DNA from: a virus
DNA: 24,721 bases
IMG/VR virus record: IMGVR_UViG_3300042868_001482
Coordinates: 1 to 24,721 of that record
Strand: one strand, 5' to 3'
Below the pieces are notes generated by a model. It did no database searches, was not told the origin of the DNA, and saw nothing but the letters and a program-made list of their open reading frames with translations. A program made the translations under genes and the position numbers. Shown here one piece after another: positions 1 through 6,104 of this stretch. Within the stretch, counting starts at the first letter, position 1. Each line of letters opens with the position of its first letter.

Positions 1-189
1 AGGGTATCCTTCAATGAGTCTGAGGACTGGAGTGAGTTTAAGGATCAACTGATTATGTTCCCAACAGCAGGTGTACATGATGACTTAGTAGATGCTCTAA
101 GTTACATTGACCAACTGGCTATAGCTTCTTATAACAGTGACTACGAAGAAGATGAGTGGGAAGTTTATGACAAAATTGCTGGCTACTAG
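1..189 (+). CDS. terL: Terminase large subunit, C-terminal end (partial)
   Basis: The open frame enters from the left edge and gives 62 residues before TAG. It carries the signature of the nuclease end of phage terminase large subunits: a phenylalanine-proline pair followed by HDDLVDALSYIDQLA, in which the HDD aspartates correspond to the last metal-binding acid of the RNase H-like nuclease domain. The protein is the ATP-driven motor that cuts concatemeric DNA and pumps it into the prohead through the portal. The portal gene lies about 1 kb downstream, which is a usual arrangement. The ATPase half is outside the window, so completeness cannot be judged. The acidic tail after the motif (about 25 residues rich in D/E/Y) is ordinary for the family. 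Confidence 0.85.
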   Translation, partial: RVSFNESEDWSEFKDQLIMFPTAGVHDDLVDALSYIDQLAIASYNSDYEEDEWEVYDKIAGY

Positions 190-238
190 CCGAAGAGGTT
201 ATTAATCAAGCAGGTTTACTGCGTAAAGGAAAATGACA

Positions 239-454
239 ATGGCAACTGGTTTGTATGCAAATATCAATGCAAAGAGAAAACGTATAGCCGCTGGCTCAGG
301 CGAAAAGATGAACAAGGTAGGCTCCAAAGCTGCACCATCTAAGATGGACTTTGTTAACTCAGCTAAGACTGCTAAGCCAACTAAGGCAATGCCCGTTAGA
401 GGTAGCCGTACATATACGAACAAGGCTAAGAAAGCCTCAAAGGGTATGTACTGA
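239..454 (+). CDS. Small basic phage protein between terminase and portal
   Basis: A 71-residue lysine/arginine-rich protein starting MATGLYANINAKRKR and containing an AAGSGEKM segment. ATG codons lie at 233 and 239. I chose 239 because the AAAGGA ribosome site (225-230) is 8 bases from it but only 2 bases from 233. It has no cysteine, no membrane segment and no recognisable catalytic motif. The high charge suggests a disordered, nucleic-acid- or capsid-associated protein, but that is inference. I recall similar short AKRKRIAAGSGEKM-type proteins in many environmental podophages, without an assigned function. The stop codon is one base before the next start, so the two genes are probably translated together. 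Confidence 0.7.
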   Translation: MATGLYANINAKRKRIAAGSGEKMNKVGSKAAPSKMDFVNSAKTAKPTKAMPVRGSRTYTNKAKKASKGMY

Positions 455-455
455 T

Positions 456-722
456 ATGCCAGCAGGTAAAGACTCTAGACTTGATAGAGCTGGTGTCAGT
501 GGCTTTAACAAGCCTAAGCGTACACCAAGTCATCCAACTAAGAGTCACGTTGTAGTGGCTAAAGAGGGTGATGAAGTTAAGACTATCAGATTTGGACAGC
601 AGGGTGTCTCAGGATCTCCTGAAGGTTCAGCACGTAGTGACTCCTTTAAAGCTAGACACGCTAAGAACATTGCCAAAGGTAAGATGAGTGCTGCTTACTG
701 GGCTAACAAAGTTAAGTGGTAA
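456..722 (+). CDS. Small basic conserved phage protein
   Basis: An 88-residue protein beginning MPAGKDSRLDRAGVSGFNKP. I start it at 456, directly after the previous stop and 11 bases from an AAAGGG site, rather than at the more upstream in-frame ATG at 351, which would run through the whole of the previous gene. The C-terminal half is conserved-looking: a KTIRFGQQGVSGSP segment and then SFKARHAKNIAKGKMSAAYWANKVKW-type basic helix with aromatic residues. That tail resembles a family of short phage proteins found beside terminases and portals. The function is unknown. The arginine/lysine and aromatic pattern would suit DNA or RNA contact, which is inference only. Confidence 0.7.
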   Translation: MPAGKDSRLDRAGVSGFNKPKRTPSHPTKSHVVVAKEGDEVKTIRFGQQGVSGSPEGSARSDSFKARHAKNIAKGKMSAAYWANKVKW

Positions 723-729
723 TAAATAT

Positions 730-1149
730 ATGCAATGCCCTATTGAAACACATGACGTTAAAGCTAACCTGAAGAACAGGGATTGGGCTTTTAAGAACGT
801 AGGCTATGGCCCAGCTAATCCTGAACTCTCCAATGGAGCTTTCTGGAATGAAAGAGCTAATGAGTGGCAGACAAGTCTCTCACAGGCTAAGTCAATGCGC
901 TGTGGTAACTGCTCAGCCTTCATCCAGACACCTCAGATGATGGAGTGTATACGTTCAGGTATAGACCAAGAGACTGATAGCTTTGCTGGTGATGTCGTAG
1001 ATTCAGCTAAGCTAGGTTTCTGTGAGTTATTTGACTTCAAGTGTGCAGCTGAGAGAACTTGTAGTGCATGGTTAGTAGGTGGCCCAATAACATCTAGCAA
1101 GGTCGAGATTGACGACAATGCTTTAGATGATTCAACTAAGGATATGTGA
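730..1149 (+). CDS. Cysteine-rich, putative iron-sulfur (HiPIP-like) phage protein
   Basis: With the start at 730, seven bases after the previous stop, the product has 139 residues. The central and C-terminal part carries six cysteines: C58 and C61 in RCGNCSAF, C73 in MMECI, C98 in GFCELF, C105 in FKC and C111 in RTCSAW, followed by a glycine-glycine-proline turn. The spacing C-x2-C, then C, then C resembles high-potential iron-sulfur proteins, and small HiPIP-like proteins are annotated in other phages. A zinc site is an equally simple reading. There is no signal peptide or membrane helix. The stop overlaps the GTG codon just upstream of the portal start, so it is co-translated with the portal. 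Its role in the phage is unknown. Confidence 0.65.
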   Translation: MQCPIETHDVKANLKNRDWAFKNVGYGPANPELSNGAFWNERANEWQTSLSQAKSMRCGNCSAFIQTPQMMECIRSGIDQETDSFAGDVVDSAKLGFCELFDFKCAAERTCSAWLVGGPITSSKVEIDDNALDDSTKDM

Positions 1150-1151
1150 TT

Positions 1152-3164
1152 ATGGATGAAATTGGTAAAGACAGTCCCTTTGAGGAACCTACAGAGTCTG
1201 AGAAGGACTTAACTTCTTGGATTATTGACCACACAGATCGCTGGCGTGACCACAGAGATGCTAACTACATTGACCTGTGGGAAGAGTATGAGCGTATCTT
1301 CCGAGGTCAGTGGGCTGCTGAGGATAAGCAACGTGAGTCAGAGCGTAGCCGTATCATCTCCCCAGCTTCTCAGCAAGCTGTTGAGACTCGCCATGCTGAG
1401 ATCATGGAAGCTATCTTCGGTCAAGGTGAGTTCTTTGACATCCAAGATGACGTTAAAGATGTCAATGGTAATCCCTTTGATGTTGAACAAATTAAGGTTC
1501 AACTACACGAAGACTTCAAGAGAGATAAGATTAAGAAGTCAGTTGACCATATTGAGTTAATGGCTGAAATATATGGTACAGGTATTGGTGAGATTATTGT
1601 TAAGACTGAGAAGGAATACATCCCAGCTACTCAAGCCATTCCCGGTATCTCTAACGCAGCTGCCATTGGAGTTCAAGAGAAGGATCGTATTGCAGTTAAG
1701 ATCAAGCCTGTCAATCCTAAGAACTTCCTTATTGATCCTAATGCTGATTCCATTGACGATGCTCTGGGCGTTGCTATCGAGAAATACGTATCTATTCACA
1801 AGATTGTTGAAGGTATTGAAAGAGGCATTTACAAGAAAGTAGACATCTCACCTCAGTTTGATGATGATAAGTTAGAAGCTACTCAAGACATCCGTAACTT
1901 TGAAGACGATAAAGTTAAGTTGTTAACTTATTATGGATTGGTTCCTCGTGAGTACTTAGAAGACTTGGAAGAGGGTGATGAGAATGAAATCACAGACCTG
2001 TTCCCAGATGACTCCGTAGCTGATAACCACTCTGACTTGGTAGAGGCTATCATTGTGATTGCCAATGATTCTATCTTGCTTAAGGCTGAAGCTAATCCTT
2101 ACATGATGAAGGATAGACCAGTTATTGCCTACCAAGACGATACAGTGCCCGGTAGGTTCTGGGGTCGAGGTACGATGGAGAAAGCCTACAATATGCAGAA
2201 GGCTATTGACGGTCAGCTTCGTGCTCACATGGACTCCTTAGCCCTCACCACAGCACCTATGATTGCTATGGACGCTACAAGACTTCCTCGTGGTGCTAAG
2301 TTTGAGATTAGACCCGGTAAGGCTATCTTGACCAATGGTGCACCTTCTGAGATCCTGTATCCCTTTAAGTTTGGTCAGACTGATGGTAATGCAGTAGGTG
2401 CAGCTCAGAACTTTGAGCGTATGCTCTTGCAAGCTACAGGCACAGTTGACAGCGCAGGTCTGCCATCTAACGTACCCCGTGACGCAGGTGCTGGTGGTAT
2501 GTCTATGGCTATGGCTGGCATCATTAAGAAGTACAAGCGTACCTTGAGTAACTTCCAAGAAGACTTCATGATCCCGTTCATCAACAAGGCTGCATTCCGT
2601 TATATGCAGTTTGACAGTGAGCGTTATCCTTCAGTTGACATGACCTTTATCCCTACAGCTACCTTGGGTATTTTGGCACGAGAGTTTGAACAACAACAGA
2701 TGATTGGTTTGTTGCAGACCTTAGGCCCTAACACTCCAGTACTGCCTCTGATCCTTAAAGGTATCTTACAGAACAGCTCATTGTCTAACCGTGGTGAACT
2801 TATGAAGGCTTTGGATGAGATGTCACAGCCTAATCCACAGGCTGCTGAAGCTGCACAGATGCAACAACAGGCTGCAATGGAGCTGGCACAGGCTCAGGTG
2901 GCTGATTTGCAGTCCAAAGCTCAGAAACAGTCAGCTGAAGCTCAGAAAACCATGGTGGAAGCTCAGATGATCCCTGAAGAGCAGCGTGTAAAGCTAGTTC
3001 AAGCAGCTTCTACTAACCTAGATAGCGGTGATGACTTCGAGAAACGTCTAAAACTGGCTGACATGATGCTAAAAGAGAAGACTATTAACCTGAAAGCTGC
3101 TGATATTGCCTCCAATGAGCGTATTGCAAGCCTCCAGATGGCTAATAAACGGATGAAACAGTAA
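1152..3164 (+). CDS. Portal protein
   Basis: A 670-residue protein at the position expected for the portal, between the terminase and scaffold/capsid genes. The ring would form the DNA entry and exit channel at one capsid vertex and dock the terminase and later the tail adaptor. Visible features are an N-terminal charged helical region, a long mixed alpha/beta body, and an Ala/Gln-rich coiled-coil C-terminus (about residues 555-640), typical of large podoviral portals and perhaps the barrel extension. The start is taken as ATG 1152 because the AAGGAT site (1138-1143) is 8 bases from it. The in-frame GTG at 1146 lies only 2 bases from that site. The assignment rests on size, order and general appearance, not on a catalytic motif. 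Confidence 0.85.
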   Translation: MDEIGKDSPFEEPTESEKDLTSWIIDHTDRWRDHRDANYIDLWEEYERIFRGQWAAEDKQRESERSRIISPASQQAVETRHAEIMEAIFGQGEFFDIQDDVKDVNGNPFDVEQIKVQLHEDFKRDKIKKSVDHIELMAEIYGTGIGEIIVKTEKEYIPATQAIPGISNAAAIGVQEKDRIAVKIKPVNPKNFLIDPNADSIDDALGVAIEKYVSIHKIVEGIERGIYKKVDISPQFDDDKLEATQDIRNFEDDKVKLLTYYGLVPREYLEDLEEGDENEITDLFPDDSVADNHSDLVEAIIVIANDSILLKAEANPYMMKDRPVIAYQDDTVPGRFWGRGTMEKAYNMQKAIDGQLRAHMDSLALTTAPMIAMDATRLPRGAKFEIRPGKAILTNGAPSEILYPFKFGQTDGNAVGAAQNFERMLLQATGTVDSAGLPSNVPRDAGAGGMSMAMAGIIKKYKRTLSNFQEDFMIPFINKAAFRYMQFDSERYPSVDMTFIPTATLGILAREFEQQQMIGLLQTLGPNTPVLPLILKGILQNSSLSNRGELMKALDEMSQPNPQAAEAAQMQQQAAMELAQAQVADLQSKAQKQSAEAQKTMVEAQMIPEEQRVKLVQAASTNLDSGDDFEKRLKLADMMLKEKTINLKAADIASNERIASLQMANKRMKQ

Positions 3165-3180
3165 ATAGTTAACAAAAGAC

Positions 3181-3209
3181 TTGACAAAGTGTTGTTTTTA
3201 TGCTACAAT
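3181..3209 (+). promoter_or_regulatory. Sigma-70 consensus promoter before the scaffold/capsid genes
   Basis: TTGACA at 3181-3186 and TACAAT at 3204-3209 are separated by exactly 17 bases. The -35 matches the consensus fully and the -10 at five of six positions. It lies in the 83-base gap after the portal stop and 39 bases ahead of the next start. It would drive the two small genes, the scaffold and the capsid gene. The sequence just upstream (AAAAGAC before TTGACA) is nearly the same as at the second promoter near 11486. Confidence 0.8.
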
Positions 3210-3222
3210 AACACTATTGTTA
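3206..3222. repeat. Short inverted repeats over the -10 box and start site
   Basis: TAACA-CTAT-TGTTA (3209-3222) is a perfect 5+5 dyad. The overlapping CAATA-ACAC-TATTG (3206-3219) is a second perfect 5+5 dyad. Together they cover the -10 element and the expected transcription start of the promoter at 3181-3209. This is a plausible operator or a hairpin at the 5' end of the transcript. In AT-rich DNA such short dyads can also occur by chance. Confidence 0.35.
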
Positions 3223-3247
3223 AGTATTACATAGAAGGATAAGCCAA

Positions 3248-3481
3248 ATGGCCCCTGATTTACAAAAATATTATGAAGAAACCTTCAATACCATGAGTAC
3301 TGAGGGTTGGAAGTACCTCATAGAGGACTTTGAAGAGATTAAGGCTAGTTTAAACAATCTCTCTACTGTCAACGATACACAAACACTATTTTATCGTCAA
3401 GGACAGTTAGACATTATTGAATTAGTTTTAGGGCGTAAGGCTGTGTGTGAGAAGGTATTTGAGGATTTAGAAGATGAGTAA
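3248..3481 (+). CDS. Small acidic conserved phage protein
   Basis: A 77-residue acidic, helical protein (MAPDLQKYYEETFNTM start) with a YRQGQLDIIELVL segment near the C-terminus. An AAGGAT ribosome site lies about 8 bases upstream of the ATG, and the gene is the first one after the promoter at 3181. It has a single cysteine, no membrane segment and no known motif. The end overlaps the next gene's ATG by 8 bases, which implies translational coupling. Proteins with a similar RQGQLDII(E)L segment are common between portal and scaffold in short-tailed environmental phages. I do not know their function. Confidence 0.7.
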   Translation: MAPDLQKYYEETFNTMSTEGWKYLIEDFEEIKASLNNLSTVNDTQTLFYRQGQLDIIELVLGRKAVCEKVFEDLEDE

Positions 3482-3722
3482 ACGCATCTATGACTTCTTA
3501 TGTACCAACGATCACATAACTGAATCGCTGGTTGATAGCGATCATACCACTGCTAAATGTAAGGTATGTAGTAAGGACGCTATCAGGGTTGTATCCTCCC
3601 CAAGGATAAAGCTGGATGGTTGCTCAGGCGATTTCCCTTCAGCTTCCGATAGGTGGGTACAGGTACGGGCTGAAAAGCTCAGGCAGGAAAAGAAGCAGAA
3701 CGCATCCCACGAGGGTGACTAA
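3474..3722 (+). CDS. Small zinc-ribbon-like protein
   Basis: An 82-residue protein starting MSKRIYDFLC. Its possible metal ligands are C10, H14, C29 and C32, with the last two in CKVCSKDAIRV. This is a compact arrangement like FmdB-type zinc ribbons, which begin with a short strand, a C-x-n-H/C knuckle and a distal CxxC. The C-terminal half is charged and likely disordered (RAEKLRQEKKQN). It starts inside the previous gene and is separated from the scaffold gene by 57 bases. The function is unknown. A regulatory or assembly-accessory role is only a guess. Confidence 0.7.
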   Translation: MSKRIYDFLCTNDHITESLVDSDHTTAKCKVCSKDAIRVVSSPRIKLDGCSGDFPSASDRWVQVRAEKLRQEKKQNASHEGD

Positions 3723-3779
3723 CTCTGAATTCATTTATAACACTCCTAAAACCCGTATAGGGCAGGACGAAAGGTAGGT

Positions 3780-4562
3780 ATGGCTCTCATTGACCAAGAA
3801 GACGAATTGGGACAAAGCGAATTTGATGCAGTAGAAGAACTACAACAGGCGAGACAACAATCACCTGAAGAACCACAACAACAAGTCTCTAATGTTCCCG
3901 ACAAGTATCGGGGTAAAAGCTTAGAAGACATCGTGACAATGCACCAAGAGGCTGAAAAGCTAATTGGAAGGCAGGCTCAAGAAGTTGGGGAAGTTCGGAG
4001 ACTAGCAGATGAGCTATTGAAACAGCAACTCTCTCAGAAACAAGTACAGCCTGCAGTAGTAGAGAATGAGGTAGACTTCTTTGAAGATCCTCAGTCAGCG
4101 ATTCGTAAAGCAGTTACAAATCATCCTGACGTATTAGCCGCTAAACAAGCTTCACAGCAACTTAGGCAGATTCAGACACAAGCAATGCTCAACAAGAAGC
4201 ATCCTGACTTTGCAGATGTAGTACGTGATGGTGAGTTTATTGAATGGGTTAAAGCCTCTCCCATGAGACTTAATATCTATGCAATGGCTGATGCTAATTA
4301 TGATTTTGCAGCAGCAGATGAATTACTCACGACATTTAAACAGATCCGCACATCTAAGACACAACAAACCACTGATGCCGGAAACACTGTACGCAAGCAA
4401 AACTTGTCAGCAGCGTCTGTAGATGTTGGAGGGACTGGTGAATCATCTAAGAAAGTATATCGTCGTGCCGACCTTATCCGGCTACGTATGACAGATCCCA
4501 ACCGCTATGAAGCACTCGAACCTGAAATTCGAACTGCCTATGCCGAGGGAAGGGTAAAATAA
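3780..4562 (+). CDS. Capsid scaffold protein
   Basis: A 260-residue, highly acidic and glutamine-rich protein immediately before the major capsid gene, the standard place for a scaffold. Residues about 10-50 are low-complexity E/Q. A DKYRGKSLEDIVTMHQEAEKL-type segment follows, then a long coiled coil (about 55-90), and the C-terminus is basic (YRRADLIRLRMTDPNRYEAL), as expected for the capsid-binding end of scaffolds. It would direct prohead assembly inside the shell and then leave. An AAAGGTAGG stretch just upstream of ATG 3780 serves as the ribosome site. No protease motif is present, so maturation proteolysis is not indicated. Confidence 0.82.
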   Translation: MALIDQEDELGQSEFDAVEELQQARQQSPEEPQQQVSNVPDKYRGKSLEDIVTMHQEAEKLIGRQAQEVGEVRRLADELLKQQLSQKQVQPAVVENEVDFFEDPQSAIRKAVTNHPDVLAAKQASQQLRQIQTQAMLNKKHPDFADVVRDGEFIEWVKASPMRLNIYAMADANYDFAAADELLTTFKQIRTSKTQQTTDAGNTVRKQNLSAASVDVGGTGESSKKVYRRADLIRLRMTDPNRYEALEPEIRTAYAEGRVK

Positions 4563-4594
4563 ATTAACAAATATATTCTTTAGGAGAATTAAAA

Positions 4595-5521
4595 ATGGCT
4601 TTAGGTACAGATCACGTCACGAAGACGACGGCAGATAAGTTCATCCCCGAAATTTGGAGTGATGAAATTGTTGCAACATACAAGAAGAACTTGGTGTTGG
4701 CAAACTTGGTTAAGAAGATGACCTTCAAGGGTAAGAAAGGTGACACCGTTCACATTCCTTCACCCACACGTGGCAATGCTACTGCTAAAGCAGCTTCAAC
4801 TCAGGTAACACTGATTGCAGCTACTGAGACAGAAGTTGTTGTTACTATCGATCAGCACTATGAGTACAGCCGCTTGATCGAGGACATCGTCGAAGCTCAA
4901 GCTTTGTCTTCACTGCGTAACTTCTACACTGAAGATGCTGGCTATGCTCTGGCTCGTCAAGTTGATACATCATTGATCCAAATTGGTCGTTCTGTCCAAG
5001 GCGGTGGTGGTACATCTGCTTACTCCGGTGCTTTCTCAGGTGCTGATGGTACTACAGCTTATGTTGGTGGTTCTACTAACACAGGTTTGGGTGCTCTCAC
5101 TGATGCAGCGATTCGTCGTTCCATTCAGCGTTTGGATGACAATGACGTTCCTATGGACGGACGTTTCCTTGCTATCCCACCTTCCAGCCGTAACACTTTG
5201 ATGGGTTTGGCTCGTTACACTGAACAAGCTTTTGTTGGTGAAATGGGTAATAACAACACCATTCGTAACGGTGAAATTGGTAACTTGTACGGTGTACCCG
5301 TGTTTGTTACTTCTAATGCTGATACCACTAACGGTACTACAGCTTGCCGTATTGCACTGTTGGCTCATAAAGACTTCGCAGTCTTCGTTGAGCAAATGGG
5401 CGTACGTTCACAGACTCAGTACAAACAAGAGTACCTCGGTACATTGTTTACTGCTGACACACTGTATGGCGTAAAAGAACTGCGTGACGGTTCAGCAGTT
5501 GCTTTGGCTGTTCCTGCGTAA
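4595..5521 (+). CDS. Major capsid protein
   Basis: A 308-residue protein with a strong AGGAG ribosome site 8-9 bases before the ATG and directly downstream of the scaffold. The N-terminal part has the signature of podoviral coat proteins of the HK97 fold: a KFIPEIWSDEIVATYKKNLV segment, then a VKKMTFKGKKGDTVHIPSP turn and the long spine helix beginning SRLIEDIVEAQALSSL. A glycine-rich loop (about residues 131-155) and a C-terminal beta domain follow. Codon use is uniformly GGT/GCT/CGT/AAC-type, in line with high expression. It is followed by a terminator. Assignment to the capsid is very likely. The precise sub-family (P22 coat-like or other) cannot be settled by eye. Confidence 0.92.
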   Translation: MALGTDHVTKTTADKFIPEIWSDEIVATYKKNLVLANLVKKMTFKGKKGDTVHIPSPTRGNATAKAASTQVTLIAATETEVVVTIDQHYEYSRLIEDIVEAQALSSLRNFYTEDAGYALARQVDTSLIQIGRSVQGGGGTSAYSGAFSGADGTTAYVGGSTNTGLGALTDAAIRRSIQRLDDNDVPMDGRFLAIPPSSRNTLMGLARYTEQAFVGEMGNNNTIRNGEIGNLYGVPVFVTSNADTTNGTTACRIALLAHKDFAVFVEQMGVRSQTQYKQEYLGTLFTADTLYGVKELRDGSAVALAVPA

Positions 5522-5547
5522 TCTTACGCTTACTAGCTTAAGTGCTT

Positions 5548-5577
5548 AAAGGTTCCCTCTTCGGAGGGTTCCTTTTT
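5548..5577 (+). terminator. Intrinsic terminator after the major capsid gene
   Basis: AAAGG, then CCCTC-TTCG-GAGGG, then CC and TTTTT form a hairpin with a stable UUCG tetraloop and a TT/TT internal loop, ending in a T5 run. It sits 26 bases after the capsid stop. It would make the scaffold/capsid transcript more abundant than the downstream fibre genes. Confidence 0.85.
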
Positions 5578-5615
5578 AATGTGTTTAGTAAAGCATATCA
5601 AAAAGGTAACATATT

Positions 5616-5789
5616 ATGAAATTTAAGTGTAAGCAAACTAATCAAATCTACAACTTTGAACACGCAGTTGATATTGTTTCAATGGAGAAGCACCCAGATT
5701 ACGAAGCAGTACCTGAATCTGAACCTGTGGTAGCACCTAAAGCAACTAAGAAAACAGTAAAGCAAGATGAAACCAATATCGACGGGTAA
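5616..5789 (+). CDS. Small conserved phage protein after the capsid gene
   Basis: A 57-residue ORF read directly from the sequence. It begins MKFKCKQTNQIYNF and has an HPDYEAV segment, a Pro/Glu-rich middle and a lysine-rich end. An AAAAGG site (5601-5606) lies 9 bases before the ATG. The product starts with a short beta-like segment containing the only cysteine and then looks disordered. Similar proteins beginning MKFKC and followed by a low-complexity tail are common right after the capsid gene in podophages. The last 23 bases overlap the next gene in another frame, so the two are probably coupled. The function is unknown. A minor head or joining component is possible. Confidence 0.68.
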   Translation: MKFKCKQTNQIYNFEHAVDIVSMEKHPDYEAVPESEPVVAPKATKKTVKQDETNIDG

Positions 5790-6099
5790 TGTTCTTACTG
5801 CAGCAACGCAGACTACTATTTTCACAGTACCCACAGGTTACTATGCTAAATGGAATCTTTGTTACGTTGTAAACCATTCAGGTAATAATAAATACATTGA
5901 TGTTGTATGGTATGACTCAAGTGCAGCAACTGAGGTTCACGTATTTGATAACTATGTATTAACTACTACTCAGTCTGTTACTTTTGGTAATGGTAATTAT
6001 GTTGTACTTGAAGAGGGTGATCAAGTTCGAGCAACGTCTGAGACTGGTTCCACAATGAATATTATTAACACGTTTGAGTTATACAGAAAAGGCGAGTAA
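5767..6099 (+). CDS. Small beta-rich structural protein (possible head decoration)
   Basis: A 110-residue, strongly beta-strand-like protein: alternating hydrophobic/polar stretches with TIFTVPTGYYAKWNLCYVVN and a YVVLEEGDQVRATSETGS segment that resembles jelly-roll or decoration-type virion proteins. There are no membrane segments or catalytic residues. The ATG lies inside the previous gene with only a weak ribosome site, so translation likely depends on coupling. Position after the capsid and before the large repeat protein supports a virion role. The exact role (head decoration, fibre cap) is inference. Confidence 0.62.
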   Translation: MKPISTGNVLTAATQTTIFTVPTGYYAKWNLCYVVNHSGNNKYIDVVWYDSSAATEVHVFDNYVLTTTQSVTFGNGNYVVLEEGDQVRATSETGSTMNIINTFELYRKGE

Positions 6100-6104
6100 C
6101 AATC

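Noticed and set aside
202-423. 73-residue ORF on the - strand with hydrophobic segments
   Set aside because: It lies opposite a well-supported + strand gene with a ribosome site. The hydrophobic residues are complements of the basic codons of that gene.
2238-2558. 106-residue ORF on the - strand inside the portal
   Set aside because: It is rich in Thr, Cys and Ser with no ribosome site, and is entirely antisense to the portal.
5036-5395. 119-residue ORF on the - strand inside the major capsid gene
   Set aside because: Antisense to a gene with strong codon bias. The composition is of low-complexity Thr/Ser/Cys without domains.
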